Origin: HGM04593 sp045634085
GTDB taxonomy: Bacteria; Bacteroidota; Bacteroidia; Bacteroidales; Bacteroidaceae
Assembly: GCA_045634085.1 (NCBI GenBank)
Contig: JAZQZM010000074.1
Span: 1 to 13,106 of the forward strand
Direction of reading: 5' to 3'
DNA: 13,106 nt
Below are positions 1-6,761 of this stretch, piece after piece. Numbering within the stretch: position 1 is the stretch's first letter; every line of letters begins with the position of its first letter. The position numbers and the translations under genes are program-made. The notes beneath the pieces were generated by a model that was given only the letters and a program-made list of their open reading frames with translations, was not told the origin of the DNA and did not search any database.

Positions 1-93
1 TCCATATTTTACACAAATGTAATTGATGGAATAACCATCTTCAAGCATATGCATATATTTAAGCAATGCTGAATAATCGTGTTTCTTACGCAT
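1..93 (-). CDS. IS3-family transposase OrfA, N-terminal 31 codons (cut by window edge)
   Basis: The minus strand from the ATG at 93-91 stays open to the window edge and reads MRKKHDYSALLKYMHMLEDG, then YSINYICVKYG. The basic start, the aromatic/Ala/Leu helix, and the 'GYS(I)...(V)KYG' pattern resemble the N-terminal helix-turn-helix of IS3-family OrfA proteins in Bacteroidales, which bind the element's ends. Normally OrfA is about 90-180 residues and is followed by an overlapping OrfB with the DDE integrase domain, joined by frameshifting; neither the rest of OrfA nor OrfB is visible. A hairpin ends seven bases upstream of the start and may limit translation. The fragment is short, so the family call rests on pattern resemblance plus the adjoining terminal hairpin. 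Confidence 0.65.
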   Translation of the reverse strand, partial: MRKKHDYSALLKYMHMLEDGYSINYICVKYG

Positions 94-99
94 AAAATA

Positions 100-132
100 A
101 ACCCCAAAGTTTTTTGTCCAAACTTTGGGGTT
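100..132 (-). repeat. 13-bp perfect inverted repeat inside the IS end
   Basis: AACCCCAAAGTTT (100-112) is the exact reverse complement of 120-132, with a 7-base loop. It has no T-run on the plus side (ttcacttc follows), so it is unlikely to be a plus-strand terminator. On the minus strand it lies just before the transposase start codon. In several IS families such terminal hairpins hide the transposase ribosome-binding region on transcripts entering from outside; that role here is inference. Confidence 0.75.
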
Positions 133-138
133 CACTTC

Positions 139-169
139 AAAACCGATTGCTCCGGTTTTTTTCTTTTTT
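139..169 (+). terminator. Intrinsic terminator just outside the IS end
   Basis: AAAACCG (139-145) pairs with CGGTTTT (153-159) around a 7-base loop, followed by a T-rich tract to about 172. In the plus direction it would stop transcripts arriving from the IS or beyond before they reach the acyl-CoA synthetase promoter. It is probably the terminator of an ancestral plus-strand gene left of the IS. The stem is short, with three G-C pairs. Confidence 0.6.
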
Positions 170-280
170 TTTGCATGGCAACGTTATTTGACAACCTGTT
201 TGATAGTTTTTGGCTACGGCAAATTATTTTTCTTGTTCTTTTTGTGCACTTTTTGGTGTAATTGTGAAACAATTTTAATG

Positions 281-317
281 TTTGTACTAAATATCTCCTC
301 GGGTTTTTGTATCTTTG
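281..317 (+). promoter_or_regulatory. Bacteroidetes-type promoter for acyl-CoA synthetase
   Basis: TATCTTTG at 310-317 matches the -7 consensus TAnnTTTG exactly. A TTTG at 281-284 is the best -33 candidate, but its 25-base spacing is longer than the usual 19-22. Transcription would start near 323-325, giving a leader of about 45 bases to the ATG at 371 and arguing against upstream in-frame TTG starts. Confidence 0.65.
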
Positions 318-370
318 CGTCATGAAAAACAGACAAGTGTCGTTTGGACTTGTCAATAAATGCAAAAGAT

Positions 371-2278
371 ATGAAGAAAACATTGGTAGATCTTTTTGAG
401 GAATCAGTAAAGAAATATCCCAACAACACATTCCTCCTTGAGAAAACAGACAAGAAAGAGGGTTTCAAGCCTACAACCTATACAAAGGTGAAGGAGCAAG
501 TCTATCGCCTTGGTGCGGGTTTTCAGGCTCTTGGCGTAAAGAAGGGTGACAATATGGCGCTTCTCAGCGAGGGTTGCAACATGTGGGTCATCGGTGAGCT
601 CGCGATGTTCTATGCAGGTGCTGTCAATGTGCCTCTTTCAATCAAACTCGAAGAGAGCAACGACCTCTACTTCCGTCTCGATCATGGCGATGTGAAGTAT
701 GTCTTCGTTTCAAACTATCAGCTCAAGAAGGTACGTGCCATCAAGGACAAGCTGACAAAGTTGAAGAAGATCATTGTCTTTGGCAATGCCGGTGAACTCC
801 AGGAGGGTGAGATTCATGTTGACGAGGTATTCGCGATGGGTGACAAGTTCCTTGAGACCCATACACTTGAGGAGTTCCTTGCTGTGGGTCAGTCAGTTGT
901 GAATGATGACATTGCGACAATTACGTATACCAGCGGTACTACAGCTGACCCTAAGGGTGTGATGCTTACACACCGTAACTATACTGCGAATGTAGAGCAG
1001 GCACTTACTCTTGTCGACATCGACCAGACATGGCGTACACTTATCATCCTGCCGCTTGACCACTGTTTTGCACACGTCGTTGGTTTCTACATCATGATGT
1101 CATGCGGTGCGGCTGCTGCAACAGTACAGGTAGGCCGTACAGGTCTTGAGACCCTGAAGAACATCCCGTTGAACATTAGGGAGGTACGTCCTCACTTCAT
1201 ACTTTCGGTTCCTTCTTTGGCAAAGACTTTCAAGAAGAATATAGAGACTGCAATCCGTGCAAAGGGCAAGACAACCGAGAAACTTTTCAATATGGGTATG
1301 GCTGTACGTCAGAAGTATTATGGCGAGAGCAGTCTTGATTCTAAGGGCCTGCGTATATTCCTCAAGCCTCTTGTGATGCTTTTTGACAAGCTCATCTTCT
1401 CTAAGGTACGCGAGAACTTCGGTGGCGAGCTCCGTTTCTTCATCGGTGGCGGTGCGCTTCTCGATAAAGAACTGCAGAACTTCTATGTAGGTGTAGGCAT
1501 GCCCATGTATCAGGGTTATGGTCTTTCTGAGGCAACTCCTGTCATCTCTTCAAACGGTCCCGACCTCTATCGCTTCGGTTCAAGCGGTAAACTTGTGAAG
1601 CCAATCGAACTCAAGATTTGTGATGCCGACGGCAAGGAACTCCCTGTAGGCGAGCTCGGCGAGATTGTGGTCAAGGGTGAGAATGTGATGGCCGGTTACT
1701 GGAAGAATCCTGTTGCTACAGCTGAGACTGTACGTGACGGTTATCTTTATACCGGTGACCTTGGTTATATGTCAAAGGAGAACCTCCTTTACGTGAAGGG
1801 TCGTTTCAAGAGCCTTCTTATCTCAAGCGATGGTGAGAAGTATAGCCCCGAGGGTATTGAGGAGGCATTTGTAAGCCTTTGTCCAACAATTGACCAGGTT
1901 GTCCTTTACAATAACCAGTCACCATGTACCATTGCACTCTTTGTACCTAACAAGGACAATATCAAGCGTGCGCTTGAGGCAAAGGGACTCGACTTCTCTA
2001 CAGAGGAGGGCCGCAAGGCAGCATGTGACCTTGTAAAGGCCGATGTCGACATGTTCAAGAAAGGCGGTGAGCACGCAGGTATGTTCCCTGAGCGTTGGTT
2101 GCCAAGCTGCTTCGCGATACTTCCCGAGGCGTTTACCGAGCAGAACGGTATGATGAACAGTACCATGAAGGTTGTTCGTGGCAAGGTTGAGAAGTTCTAT
2201 CAGGACCGTATCGACTTGCTCTACACTCCCGAGGGTAAGGAACTTTATGAGCAGCATAATCTTGATGCATTCAAGTAA
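371..2278 (+). CDS. Long-chain fatty acid--CoA ligase (AMP-forming, FadD15-like)
   Basis: This 635-residue adenylate-forming enzyme should activate fatty acids with ATP to acyl-AMP and transfer them to coenzyme A, feeding phospholipid synthesis or fatty-acid salvage at the inner face of the membrane. Seen in the sequence: the P-loop TYTSGTTADPKG at 185-196, the YGLSEATP motif at 383-390, YTGDLGY at 460-466, the hinge KGRFK at 476-480, and a C-terminal lysine (Lys600, in NSTMKVVRGKV) where the catalytic lysine of the family lies. Length is normal for bacterial FadD15-type ligases. I chose the ATG at 371 over an in-frame TTG at 344, because 344 is only about 20 bases past the predicted transcription start and the family usually begins 'MKKTLVDLFEES'. 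The gene is monocistronic, with its own promoter and a strong terminator. Its strongly biased codon use (CGT, GGT, CTT) suggests high expression. Chain-length preference cannot be read from sequence. Confidence 0.9.
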   Translation: MKKTLVDLFEESVKKYPNNTFLLEKTDKKEGFKPTTYTKVKEQVYRLGAGFQALGVKKGDNMALLSEGCNMWVIGELAMFYAGAVNVPLSIKLEESNDLYFRLDHGDVKYVFVSNYQLKKVRAIKDKLTKLKKIIVFGNAGELQEGEIHVDEVFAMGDKFLETHTLEEFLAVGQSVVNDDIATITYTSGTTADPKGVMLTHRNYTANVEQALTLVDIDQTWRTLIILPLDHCFAHVVGFYIMMSCGAAAATVQVGRTGLETLKNIPLNIREVRPHFILSVPSLAKTFKKNIETAIRAKGKTTEKLFNMGMAVRQKYYGESSLDSKGLRIFLKPLVMLFDKLIFSKVRENFGGELRFFIGGGALLDKELQNFYVGVGMPMYQGYGLSEATPVISSNGPDLYRFGSSGKLVKPIELKICDADGKELPVGELGEIVVKGENVMAGYWKNPVATAETVRDGYLYTGDLGYMSKENLLYVKGRFKSLLISSDGEKYSPEGIEEAFVSLCPTIDQVVLYNNQSPCTIALFVPNKDNIKRALEAKGLDFSTEEGRKAACDLVKADVDMFKKGGEHAGMFPERWLPSCFAILPEAFTEQNGMMNSTMKVVRGKVEKFYQDRIDLLYTPEGKELYEQHNLDAFK

Positions 2279-2290
2279 TCTCTCTTTAGA

Positions 2291-2337
2291 TACATACAAA
2301 AAAAAGTGCGCCCACTGGCGCACTTTTTTTGTATGTA
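2291..2337 (+). terminator. Strong intrinsic terminator of the acyl-CoA synthetase
   Basis: TACATAC, eight A and GTGCGCC (2291-2312) pair with GGCGCAC, seven T and GTATGTA (2317-2337): about 21 base pairs with one extra A and a 4-base loop. The T-run lies inside the symmetrical arm, so the structure could terminate in both directions. It begins 13 bases past the stop codon. Confidence 0.9.
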
Positions 2338-2396
2338 TGATTAAACCATGATGCTTTTTGGAGGTCATATAAATGAATCATAAAACGTGAAATGCT

Positions 2397-3035
2397 ATGA
2401 AAACAAAATTTTTGGTATTGGCCTTGCTTATGGCCTTCAGTCTCGGAACAATGGCTCAGGAGAAGAAAGCAAAACCTACACCTGAGCAGAGAGTTGAAAA
2501 ACAGGTAGAACGTGTTCAGAAGAGCCTTATGCTCGATGATGCGACTGCAGCAAAGTTTGCTCCCATTTATAAGGAGTATCTTATGGAGATGGGCAAGTGC
2601 CGTCCTCAGGTGGTTCGTGGCAAGGATCTTACTGACGAGCAGATAAAGAAGAATATCAAGGCTCGCATGGATGCAAAGGAAAAAGCGGTTGATGTAGAGA
2701 AGAAATATTTCGGTAAACTTGAGAAGATTCTCAATGCAAAACAGTTGCAGAAAGTTTTCAGCAAGCAGGATAATGCTCCAATGGCTGGAAAGAAGCAGTT
2801 TGCTCAGCGTGGCAAGCGTGACGGCAAGGGCTTTGCTAAAGCCCCAGGACGTAAGGGGCCATGGATGAATGCTCCTAAGAACGGTGCATGCAAGCAGATG
2901 GGCAAGAAAGAGTTCAAGAAGGGCGAGTGCCCAAAGGCTGATTGCAAGAAAGATTGCAAGAAGAGTGAGTGTCCAAAGACAGATTGCAATAAAGATTGCA
3001 AGAAGGGTGAGTGCTCGAAGGCAGATAAGAAATGA
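2397..3035 (+). CDS. Secreted Spy/CpxP-like protein with Lys/Cys-rich repeat tail
   Basis: This 212-residue protein starts with a clear Sec signal peptide (MKTK, a hydrophobic core, and a probable cut after TMA at residue 20), so it should be periplasmic. Residues 28-124 are a charged, helical region with LTDEQIKK and a Leu/Lys-rich pattern like the small Spy/CpxP/LTxxQ helical proteins of the envelope, including those annotated in Bacteroidales as DUF4890. From about 125 it is very basic (Lys, Gly, Arg). Residues 174-211 are 2.7 copies of a 14-residue unit KKGECPKADCKKDC. Eight cysteines fall in the last ~50 residues and one more (GKC) upstream. Metal binding or disulfide bonding is inference. 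No promoter box is clear in the 60 bases upstream. It lies alone between two terminators. Molecular function is unknown. Confidence 0.75.
   Translation: MKTKFLVLALLMAFSLGTMAQEKKAKPTPEQRVEKQVERVQKSLMLDDATAAKFAPIYKEYLMEMGKCRPQVVRGKDLTDEQIKKNIKARMDAKEKAVDVEKKYFGKLEKILNAKQLQKVFSKQDNAPMAGKKQFAQRGKRDGKGFAKAPGRKGPWMNAPKNGACKQMGKKEFKKGECPKADCKKDCKKSECPKTDCNKDCKKGECSKADKK
2916..3029 (+). repeat. 42-bp in-frame tandem repeat, 2.7 copies
   Basis: Unit 1 is 2916-2957, unit 2 is 2958-2999, and a partial third is 3000-3029. They encode KKGECPKADCKKDC, KKSECPKTDCNKDC and KKGECSKADK. The copies are similar but not identical, so this is an older duplication kept in frame rather than a fresh slippage product. 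Confidence 0.85.
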
Positions 3036-3141
3036 TGCCTTGTCATTGATACCATAAAGATATAATAAGAGAATTGCAGTGTCAGTTGCGCTTTTTCGGA
3101 CTTCGCACACCTAAAAATAACTCTTTTTATTCAACCTCATA

Positions 3142-3187
3142 ACAAAAAGTGGATAACCCCAAAGTAAATGGGTTATCCACTTTTTGT
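3142..3187. terminator. Bidirectional terminator between convergent genes
   Basis: An 18-bp perfect stem (3142-3159 with 3170-3187) with a 10-base loop has A5 on the left arm and T5 on the right, so each strand presents a G+C stem followed by T residues. It sits between the stop at 3035 (plus) and the stop of the TonB receptor at 3200 (minus), and plausibly ends both transcripts. Confidence 0.85.
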
Positions 3188-3199
3188 ATCAATCGGCTG

Positions 3200-5590
3200 T
3201 TACATCTCTATAAGCACCCTGAAGTTTATCTGTCGTCCTGTGAGGTAATTGGGGACTGCATAATTGTTGTTGCTTACGTCGCTGACCCAGTAGTAGGAGT
3301 TCACGTTGTTTATGTCGAGCAGGTTGAATGCATCGAGTCCCAACCAGATGTTTTTTATGTACTTGCGCACGCCGGTGCGGTATATCTTCTCTTCGTTGTT
3401 GAGCATGCGATAGGACATTCCTATATCTACACGTTTGTATGCCGGGGCATTGAAACGCTGCTTTTCACGCCCAGTATGTGGCGGGCCGAACGGCAGTCCG
3501 TCGGCATACACACCTTGAAGGCTCATCTTCCATTTGTCGGTGCCGGGGAAGAAGTCGGTGAAATAGATCGATGCGTTGAAACGGCTGTTGGTTGGGCGCG
3601 GTATCCAGTCGCCGCCGTTAATCTTCTCCTTGGTGTCCATTATAGAGAATGTTATCCATGAGTCGGTGCCCTGCACGAACTCGCCGAACAGCTTCATGTC
3701 CAGTCCTGCTGCATAACCGTGTGCGCAGTTCTCACCATAGTATACAATGCGCACGTTGTCAACATTGTAGGGTATCAGGTTGTCGAGTTTTTTGTAATAC
3801 GCTTCGGCTGTGAACTTGAATGGACGGTCGAGCATTTTGAAATGGTAGTCATATCCCAATACAAAGTGTATTGAACGTTGTGACTTTATTTTCCTGTTCA
3901 GTGCTACTGTTGCAATACCTTCGTTGGTTGTGGTGTCGCGCATCTCCTTGTAGAACGGTGTCTGGTAGTATACACCGGTTGCCAGGCGGAATGTCATGTT
4001 GTCGTTGAATTCGGGCACAAGACCTATCGATACACGCGGCGATATGGTGGTCTCTTTGTTCCAGTCCCAATGGGATATCCTTATTCCTGCGTTTATAGAT
4101 ACAAGTCCGAGGCTGTTGCTGAACTTGTATGTGTCCTGTGCATATATGGAGTATATGTTGCTGTTGCACGATGTCTTTGACTTGAGGCTGTATACGGGGC
4201 GCAGTCCCTCGGGGTGTGTAGGTACATTGTATCCTGCCGAGTCGCGCAGTTCCCATTCGCGTTGGTTGTCGCGGAACTCCTGCGCTTTCCATTCGGCTCC
4301 CCAACGTAAGTTGTGTGCTCCTATGTAGTGGTTGCCCTTAAGAGCTACAGTGTGTACGTTTGCCTCGAGGTAGTTGCGTGCATGTTCCATATATCCGCCC
4401 ACACTCATTGTCTCGTCGGTGTTTATGTCATTAAGCCAGTATTCGCCGATAATGTCATATGTCTCCTCCTCGTTTGTGTTGAATGCCGATGCTTGCAGTG
4501 TGAAACTGTTGTGCTCGTTCGGGGTGTAGTTGAGTGAAGCGGCTCCGAAGATGGTGCGGAAAAGGTCCTTCTCCCATCCGTCAAAATAGACCTTGAATTC
4601 TTTTACGTTCTCAAGTGTTCCGAAACTTGTCCTGCGGTCACTGGGGGTGAACTCGTATTCGTTGTGTGCAATGTTACCGATAATACTCAGGTTCAGTCGG
4701 TCTGTTATGCGCCAGTCGAGAAAGGCCTGATAGTCGATGAATGCCGGGTTGTACTCACCTTTGGTATCGAGTGTTCCAAGCAGATAGCGGTTGCTCTTGT
4801 AGCGGAGTGAGTTCGAGAAACTGACCTTGCTGTTCCCCCAGCCTGCGTAGATGCTTGCGCCCAACATGCTCAGTGATACGGTGCTCTCCAGTTCGCGTGG
4901 CTTGCGGTAGGTGATGTCGAGTACCGATGACATCTTGTCGCCATATTTTGCCTCAAAACCTCCGGTTGAGAATGCTATGGCTCCTGTCATGTCCGGGTTG
5001 AGGAAACTAAGCCCCTCCTGCTGGCCTGCCCTTATGAGCAACGGCCTGTATATCTCGATGCCGTTTACATAGACGCAGTTCTCATCGAAATTTCCGCCGC
5101 GGACATTGTACTGCGAACTCAGTTCGTTGTGTGCGCTTACTCCTGCTTGGGATTTGATGATATCCTCAATACCGTTACCACTTGCCGACGGGTTAAGGCG
5201 CAGCTTTTCGGGTATCTCAATCTGCTGTGTGGTGGTCATCTGCTTCTCCTTGTGGACTATTACGGCCTCCTCGAGCTGGATGTCCATAGGGGGCAGAGTG
5301 ACGTTGACGATGATTGTGTCGACGGGGTTCTTGAATGTGCGTTTCCTCGTCTGGTAGCCTATCATCGAGTAGGCGATAACGATGCTGTCACTGCTTTCGC
5401 AGGTAAGGGTATAGTTGCCGCCCAGGTCGCACACGGTTCCAATGGGCTTGCCTACTATAGATACGTTTGCTATTTCAATGGGCTTCTGGTTCTGGTCGGT
5501 GACGCGTCCCTTGAAAGTGACTTTCTGTGCGTCGGCGGCCTGTGAGAACAGAATCAGCATCAGTGATGTTATGTATATTCTGAAATTCAT
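3200..5590 (-). CDS. TonB-dependent outer-membrane receptor with CarboxypepD_reg-like domain
   Basis: This 796-residue protein would be an outer-membrane beta-barrel that imports a ligand using energy from TonB-ExbBD. It has a signal peptide (cut near SQAADA, residue 21), a carboxypeptidase-regulatory-like beta-sandwich at about 24-105 (KGRVTDQNQKPIEIANVSI, then GTVCDLGGNY), and a plug at about 125-230 with the typical YNVRGGNFDENCVYVNGIEI stretch and KYGDKMSSVLDI. A barrel with many aromatic strands fills the rest. It lacks the N-terminal STN signalling domain and has no SusD partner beside it, so it is not a standard polysaccharide-utilisation pair. It ends in Met (RVLIEM) rather than the usual terminal aromatic residue of outer-membrane barrels. 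It lies 51 bases downstream of the acetyltransferase gene with no visible -7 box between, so it is probably co-transcribed. The substrate is unknown. Confidence 0.88.
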   Translation of the reverse strand: MNFRIYITSLMLILFSQAADAQKVTFKGRVTDQNQKPIEIANVSIVGKPIGTVCDLGGNYTLTCESSDSIVIAYSMIGYQTRKRTFKNPVDTIIVNVTLPPMDIQLEEAVIVHKEKQMTTTQQIEIPEKLRLNPSASGNGIEDIIKSQAGVSAHNELSSQYNVRGGNFDENCVYVNGIEIYRPLLIRAGQQEGLSFLNPDMTGAIAFSTGGFEAKYGDKMSSVLDITYRKPRELESTVSLSMLGASIYAGWGNSKVSFSNSLRYKSNRYLLGTLDTKGEYNPAFIDYQAFLDWRITDRLNLSIIGNIAHNEYEFTPSDRRTSFGTLENVKEFKVYFDGWEKDLFRTIFGAASLNYTPNEHNSFTLQASAFNTNEEETYDIIGEYWLNDINTDETMSVGGYMEHARNYLEANVHTVALKGNHYIGAHNLRWGAEWKAQEFRDNQREWELRDSAGYNVPTHPEGLRPVYSLKSKTSCNSNIYSIYAQDTYKFSNSLGLVSINAGIRISHWDWNKETTISPRVSIGLVPEFNDNMTFRLATGVYYQTPFYKEMRDTTTNEGIATVALNRKIKSQRSIHFVLGYDYHFKMLDRPFKFTAEAYYKKLDNLIPYNVDNVRIVYYGENCAHGYAAGLDMKLFGEFVQGTDSWITFSIMDTKEKINGGDWIPRPTNSRFNASIYFTDFFPGTDKWKMSLQGVYADGLPFGPPHTGREKQRFNAPAYKRVDIGMSYRMLNNEEKIYRTGVRKYIKNIWLGLDAFNLLDINNVNSYYWVSDVSNNNYAVPNYLTGRQINFRVLIEM

Positions 5591-5641
5591 TGTTTTTCTG
5601 TGTACGCGCTATATATACTAATGTATAACGGGTAATTCGGA

Positions 5642-6628
5642 TTAAACGTATACCCAGCGTAAAAATTTATTTACCCAATTCCACTTGAAGTGGTACCAAC
5701 GGAGTGTGCTCACGTCCTTGCCGCCGAAATTGTCTATTGTGTTGAGGAAACTCTTGCGAAGGCGTGACAAGGTTCTTACTTCAAGGAACTCGAAGTGCCG
5801 GTAACCGTTGTCGTAGGCATCGGATATTGCAGCCCATATTGCCATAATGCCGGGGTATTGCAACGGGAATCTTTTACGTAGTCCACAACTGTAGGCCAAT
5901 AGTGCACGGCTGTTCTCGTAGACACATATCGAACTGCCTATGATTCGTCCCTTGTACTGCACGATGAACATCTTTGCATCGTCAGAGAGTGTGCCGTCGC
6001 TGTTGTGCAGCATGTTGAACAGAGCCTCCTTCTTGGGGAGCCTTTTCCTGGTTTTGCTGCGGTAGAAATTCTTCATCAGCTGCAATGCTTCGTAGATTTC
6101 ATCGTCACCCGATGCGCGTCGCCATGTGACTCCACGGCATATGCTGTTGCGTATGTGTGCACGGTATTTTGCCGACAACCTTTCCTCTGGTGCTCTGCTA
6201 TGTAGTGATATGTAATTCCTGTAGTCGCGTTTCGGGACAAAACAGTGGCTGCGCAGTGTGCCATATGCAAAGCGTGAGTCTTCGATGTTGACGACTTCAA
6301 TGAATGAGTGCCTGAAATCAAACATGTCAAAAACCTTCTCAAGGAAATCGTCGAAGAGTCTCTCGCGGTCCTTACAGCGGTCGCTGTATGCACCTTCGCC
6401 CATAATGGAGTACCATACACTAAGCACCGGAGGGAAGATGCGGATGTTCCTTTTTCTTACGATGAGCAGGTGCCCGGCTTCATTCCCCTTGCTGTCATAC
6501 GCTACAAGCATGTATGGCTTTTCATTGCTGCATTGCTCGAATGTGCGGAACGTCATGGCGGAGTGGAGTACCGGCCCGTTGATGAGTTCCGGCAACTCAG
6601 AACTTTTTGTGTATATCTCAATGCGCAT
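5642..6628 (-). CDS. GNAT/FemAB-like acyltransferase family protein
   Basis: This 328-residue cytosolic protein resembles the 'BioF2-like' branch of the GNAT fold (PF13480), relatives of FemA/FemX aminoacyl transferases. An N-terminal half (about 1-135) is followed by an acceptor-like basic region (KYRAHIRNSICRG, 154-166) and a second GNAT half at about 170-300 with 'FIVQYKGRIIGSSICVY' (221-237), 'YPGIMAIWAAISDAYDNGYR' (258-277) and FEFLE (279-283). FemAB-type enzymes add amino acids to peptidoglycan precursors. Others in the family modify polysaccharides or lipids, so the substrate cannot be assigned. It is transcribed away from tsaD from a TAnnTTTG box at 6702-6709 and lies first in a probable two-gene unit with the TonB receptor. 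Confidence 0.75.
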   Translation of the reverse strand: MRIEIYTKSSELPELINGPVLHSAMTFRTFEQCSNEKPYMLVAYDSKGNEAGHLLIVRKRNIRIFPPVLSVWYSIMGEGAYSDRCKDRERLFDDFLEKVFDMFDFRHSFIEVVNIEDSRFAYGTLRSHCFVPKRDYRNYISLHSRAPEERLSAKYRAHIRNSICRGVTWRRASGDDEIYEALQLMKNFYRSKTRKRLPKKEALFNMLHNSDGTLSDDAKMFIVQYKGRIIGSSICVYENSRALLAYSCGLRKRFPLQYPGIMAIWAAISDAYDNGYRHFEFLEVRTLSRLRKSFLNTIDNFGGKDVSTLRWYHFKWNWVNKFLRWVYV

Positions 6629-6688
6629 GACGTAGAACTGTTTTTGAAGTTTTTGCTTTGTAAAGGTAAGTAAAAAGAAATAATATTG

Positions 6689-6696
6689 TATCTTCG
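6689..6696 (+). promoter_or_regulatory. Candidate -7 box for tsaD
   Basis: TATCTTCG matches TAnnTTTG except for one C. Transcription would start near 6703, giving a leader of about 59 bases that contains the hairpin at 6714-6748. The nearest TTTG (6657-6660) is too far for a good -33 box, so support is moderate. It lies six bases from the oppositely oriented box at 6702-6709, so the two promoters probably compete. Confidence 0.5.
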
Positions 6697-6701
6697 CGTA
6701 G

Positions 6702-6709
6702 CAAAAATA
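6702..6709 (-). promoter_or_regulatory. -7 box for the acetyltransferase/TonB receptor unit
   Basis: CAAAAATA on the plus strand reads TATTTTTG on the minus strand, a full match to TAnnTTTG. Transcription would start near 6695 and reach the ATG at 6628 after about 65 bases. No convincing -33 TTTG is seen 19-22 bases upstream. Confidence 0.5.
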
Positions 6710-6713
6710 ATCG

Positions 6714-6748
6714 CTTGCCGGTCTGTTTCCTGAAACCGGCAGGTTTTT
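6714..6748 (+). promoter_or_regulatory. Terminator-like hairpin in the tsaD leader (possible attenuator)
   Basis: TTGCCGGT (6715-6722) pairs with ACCGGCAG (6735-6742) around a 12-base loop, with a further C-G pair at 6714/6743, and is followed by five T residues. This is an intrinsic-terminator layout, yet no plus-strand gene lies upstream for over 3 kb, and the ATG of tsaD follows 13 bases later. It may attenuate tsaD or stop stray transcription from the divergent promoter region. Confidence 0.5.
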
Positions 6749-6761
6749 ATAAAGTACAGGT

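Larger units (their letters stand above)
1..134 (-). mobile_element. Terminal part of an IS3-family (IS150-like) insertion sequence
   Basis: Read on the minus strand, the element appears to begin at position 134 with TGAACCCCAAAG, runs through a hairpin, and enters a transposase OrfA reading frame at 93 that leaves the window. IS3-family elements typically end in TG...CA, and the IS150 group often carries a CCCCAAA-type end that folds with a nearby GGGG tract; both are seen here. The 41 bases from inferred end to start codon are normal for the group. The other end and any 3-4 bp target duplication (candidate CTT or CTTC at 135-138) lie outside the window, so the boundary is inferred. Confidence 0.7.

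Noticed and set aside
322..400. Short frame starting at the ATG at 322, ahead of the acyl-CoA synthetase
   Set aside because: It begins at or next to the predicted transcription start, runs 25 codons out of frame into the synthetase, and has no protein character.
2286..3110. 274-codon Leu-rich open frame on the minus strand
   Set aside because: It is the antisense of the Lys-rich Spy-like gene: Lys codons read as Leu/Phe on the other strand. It also spans a strong terminator and has no promoter.
3036..3141. Possible small gene between the Spy-like gene and the bidirectional terminator
   Set aside because: No frame with plausible start, ribosome site and composition was found in this 106-base stretch.
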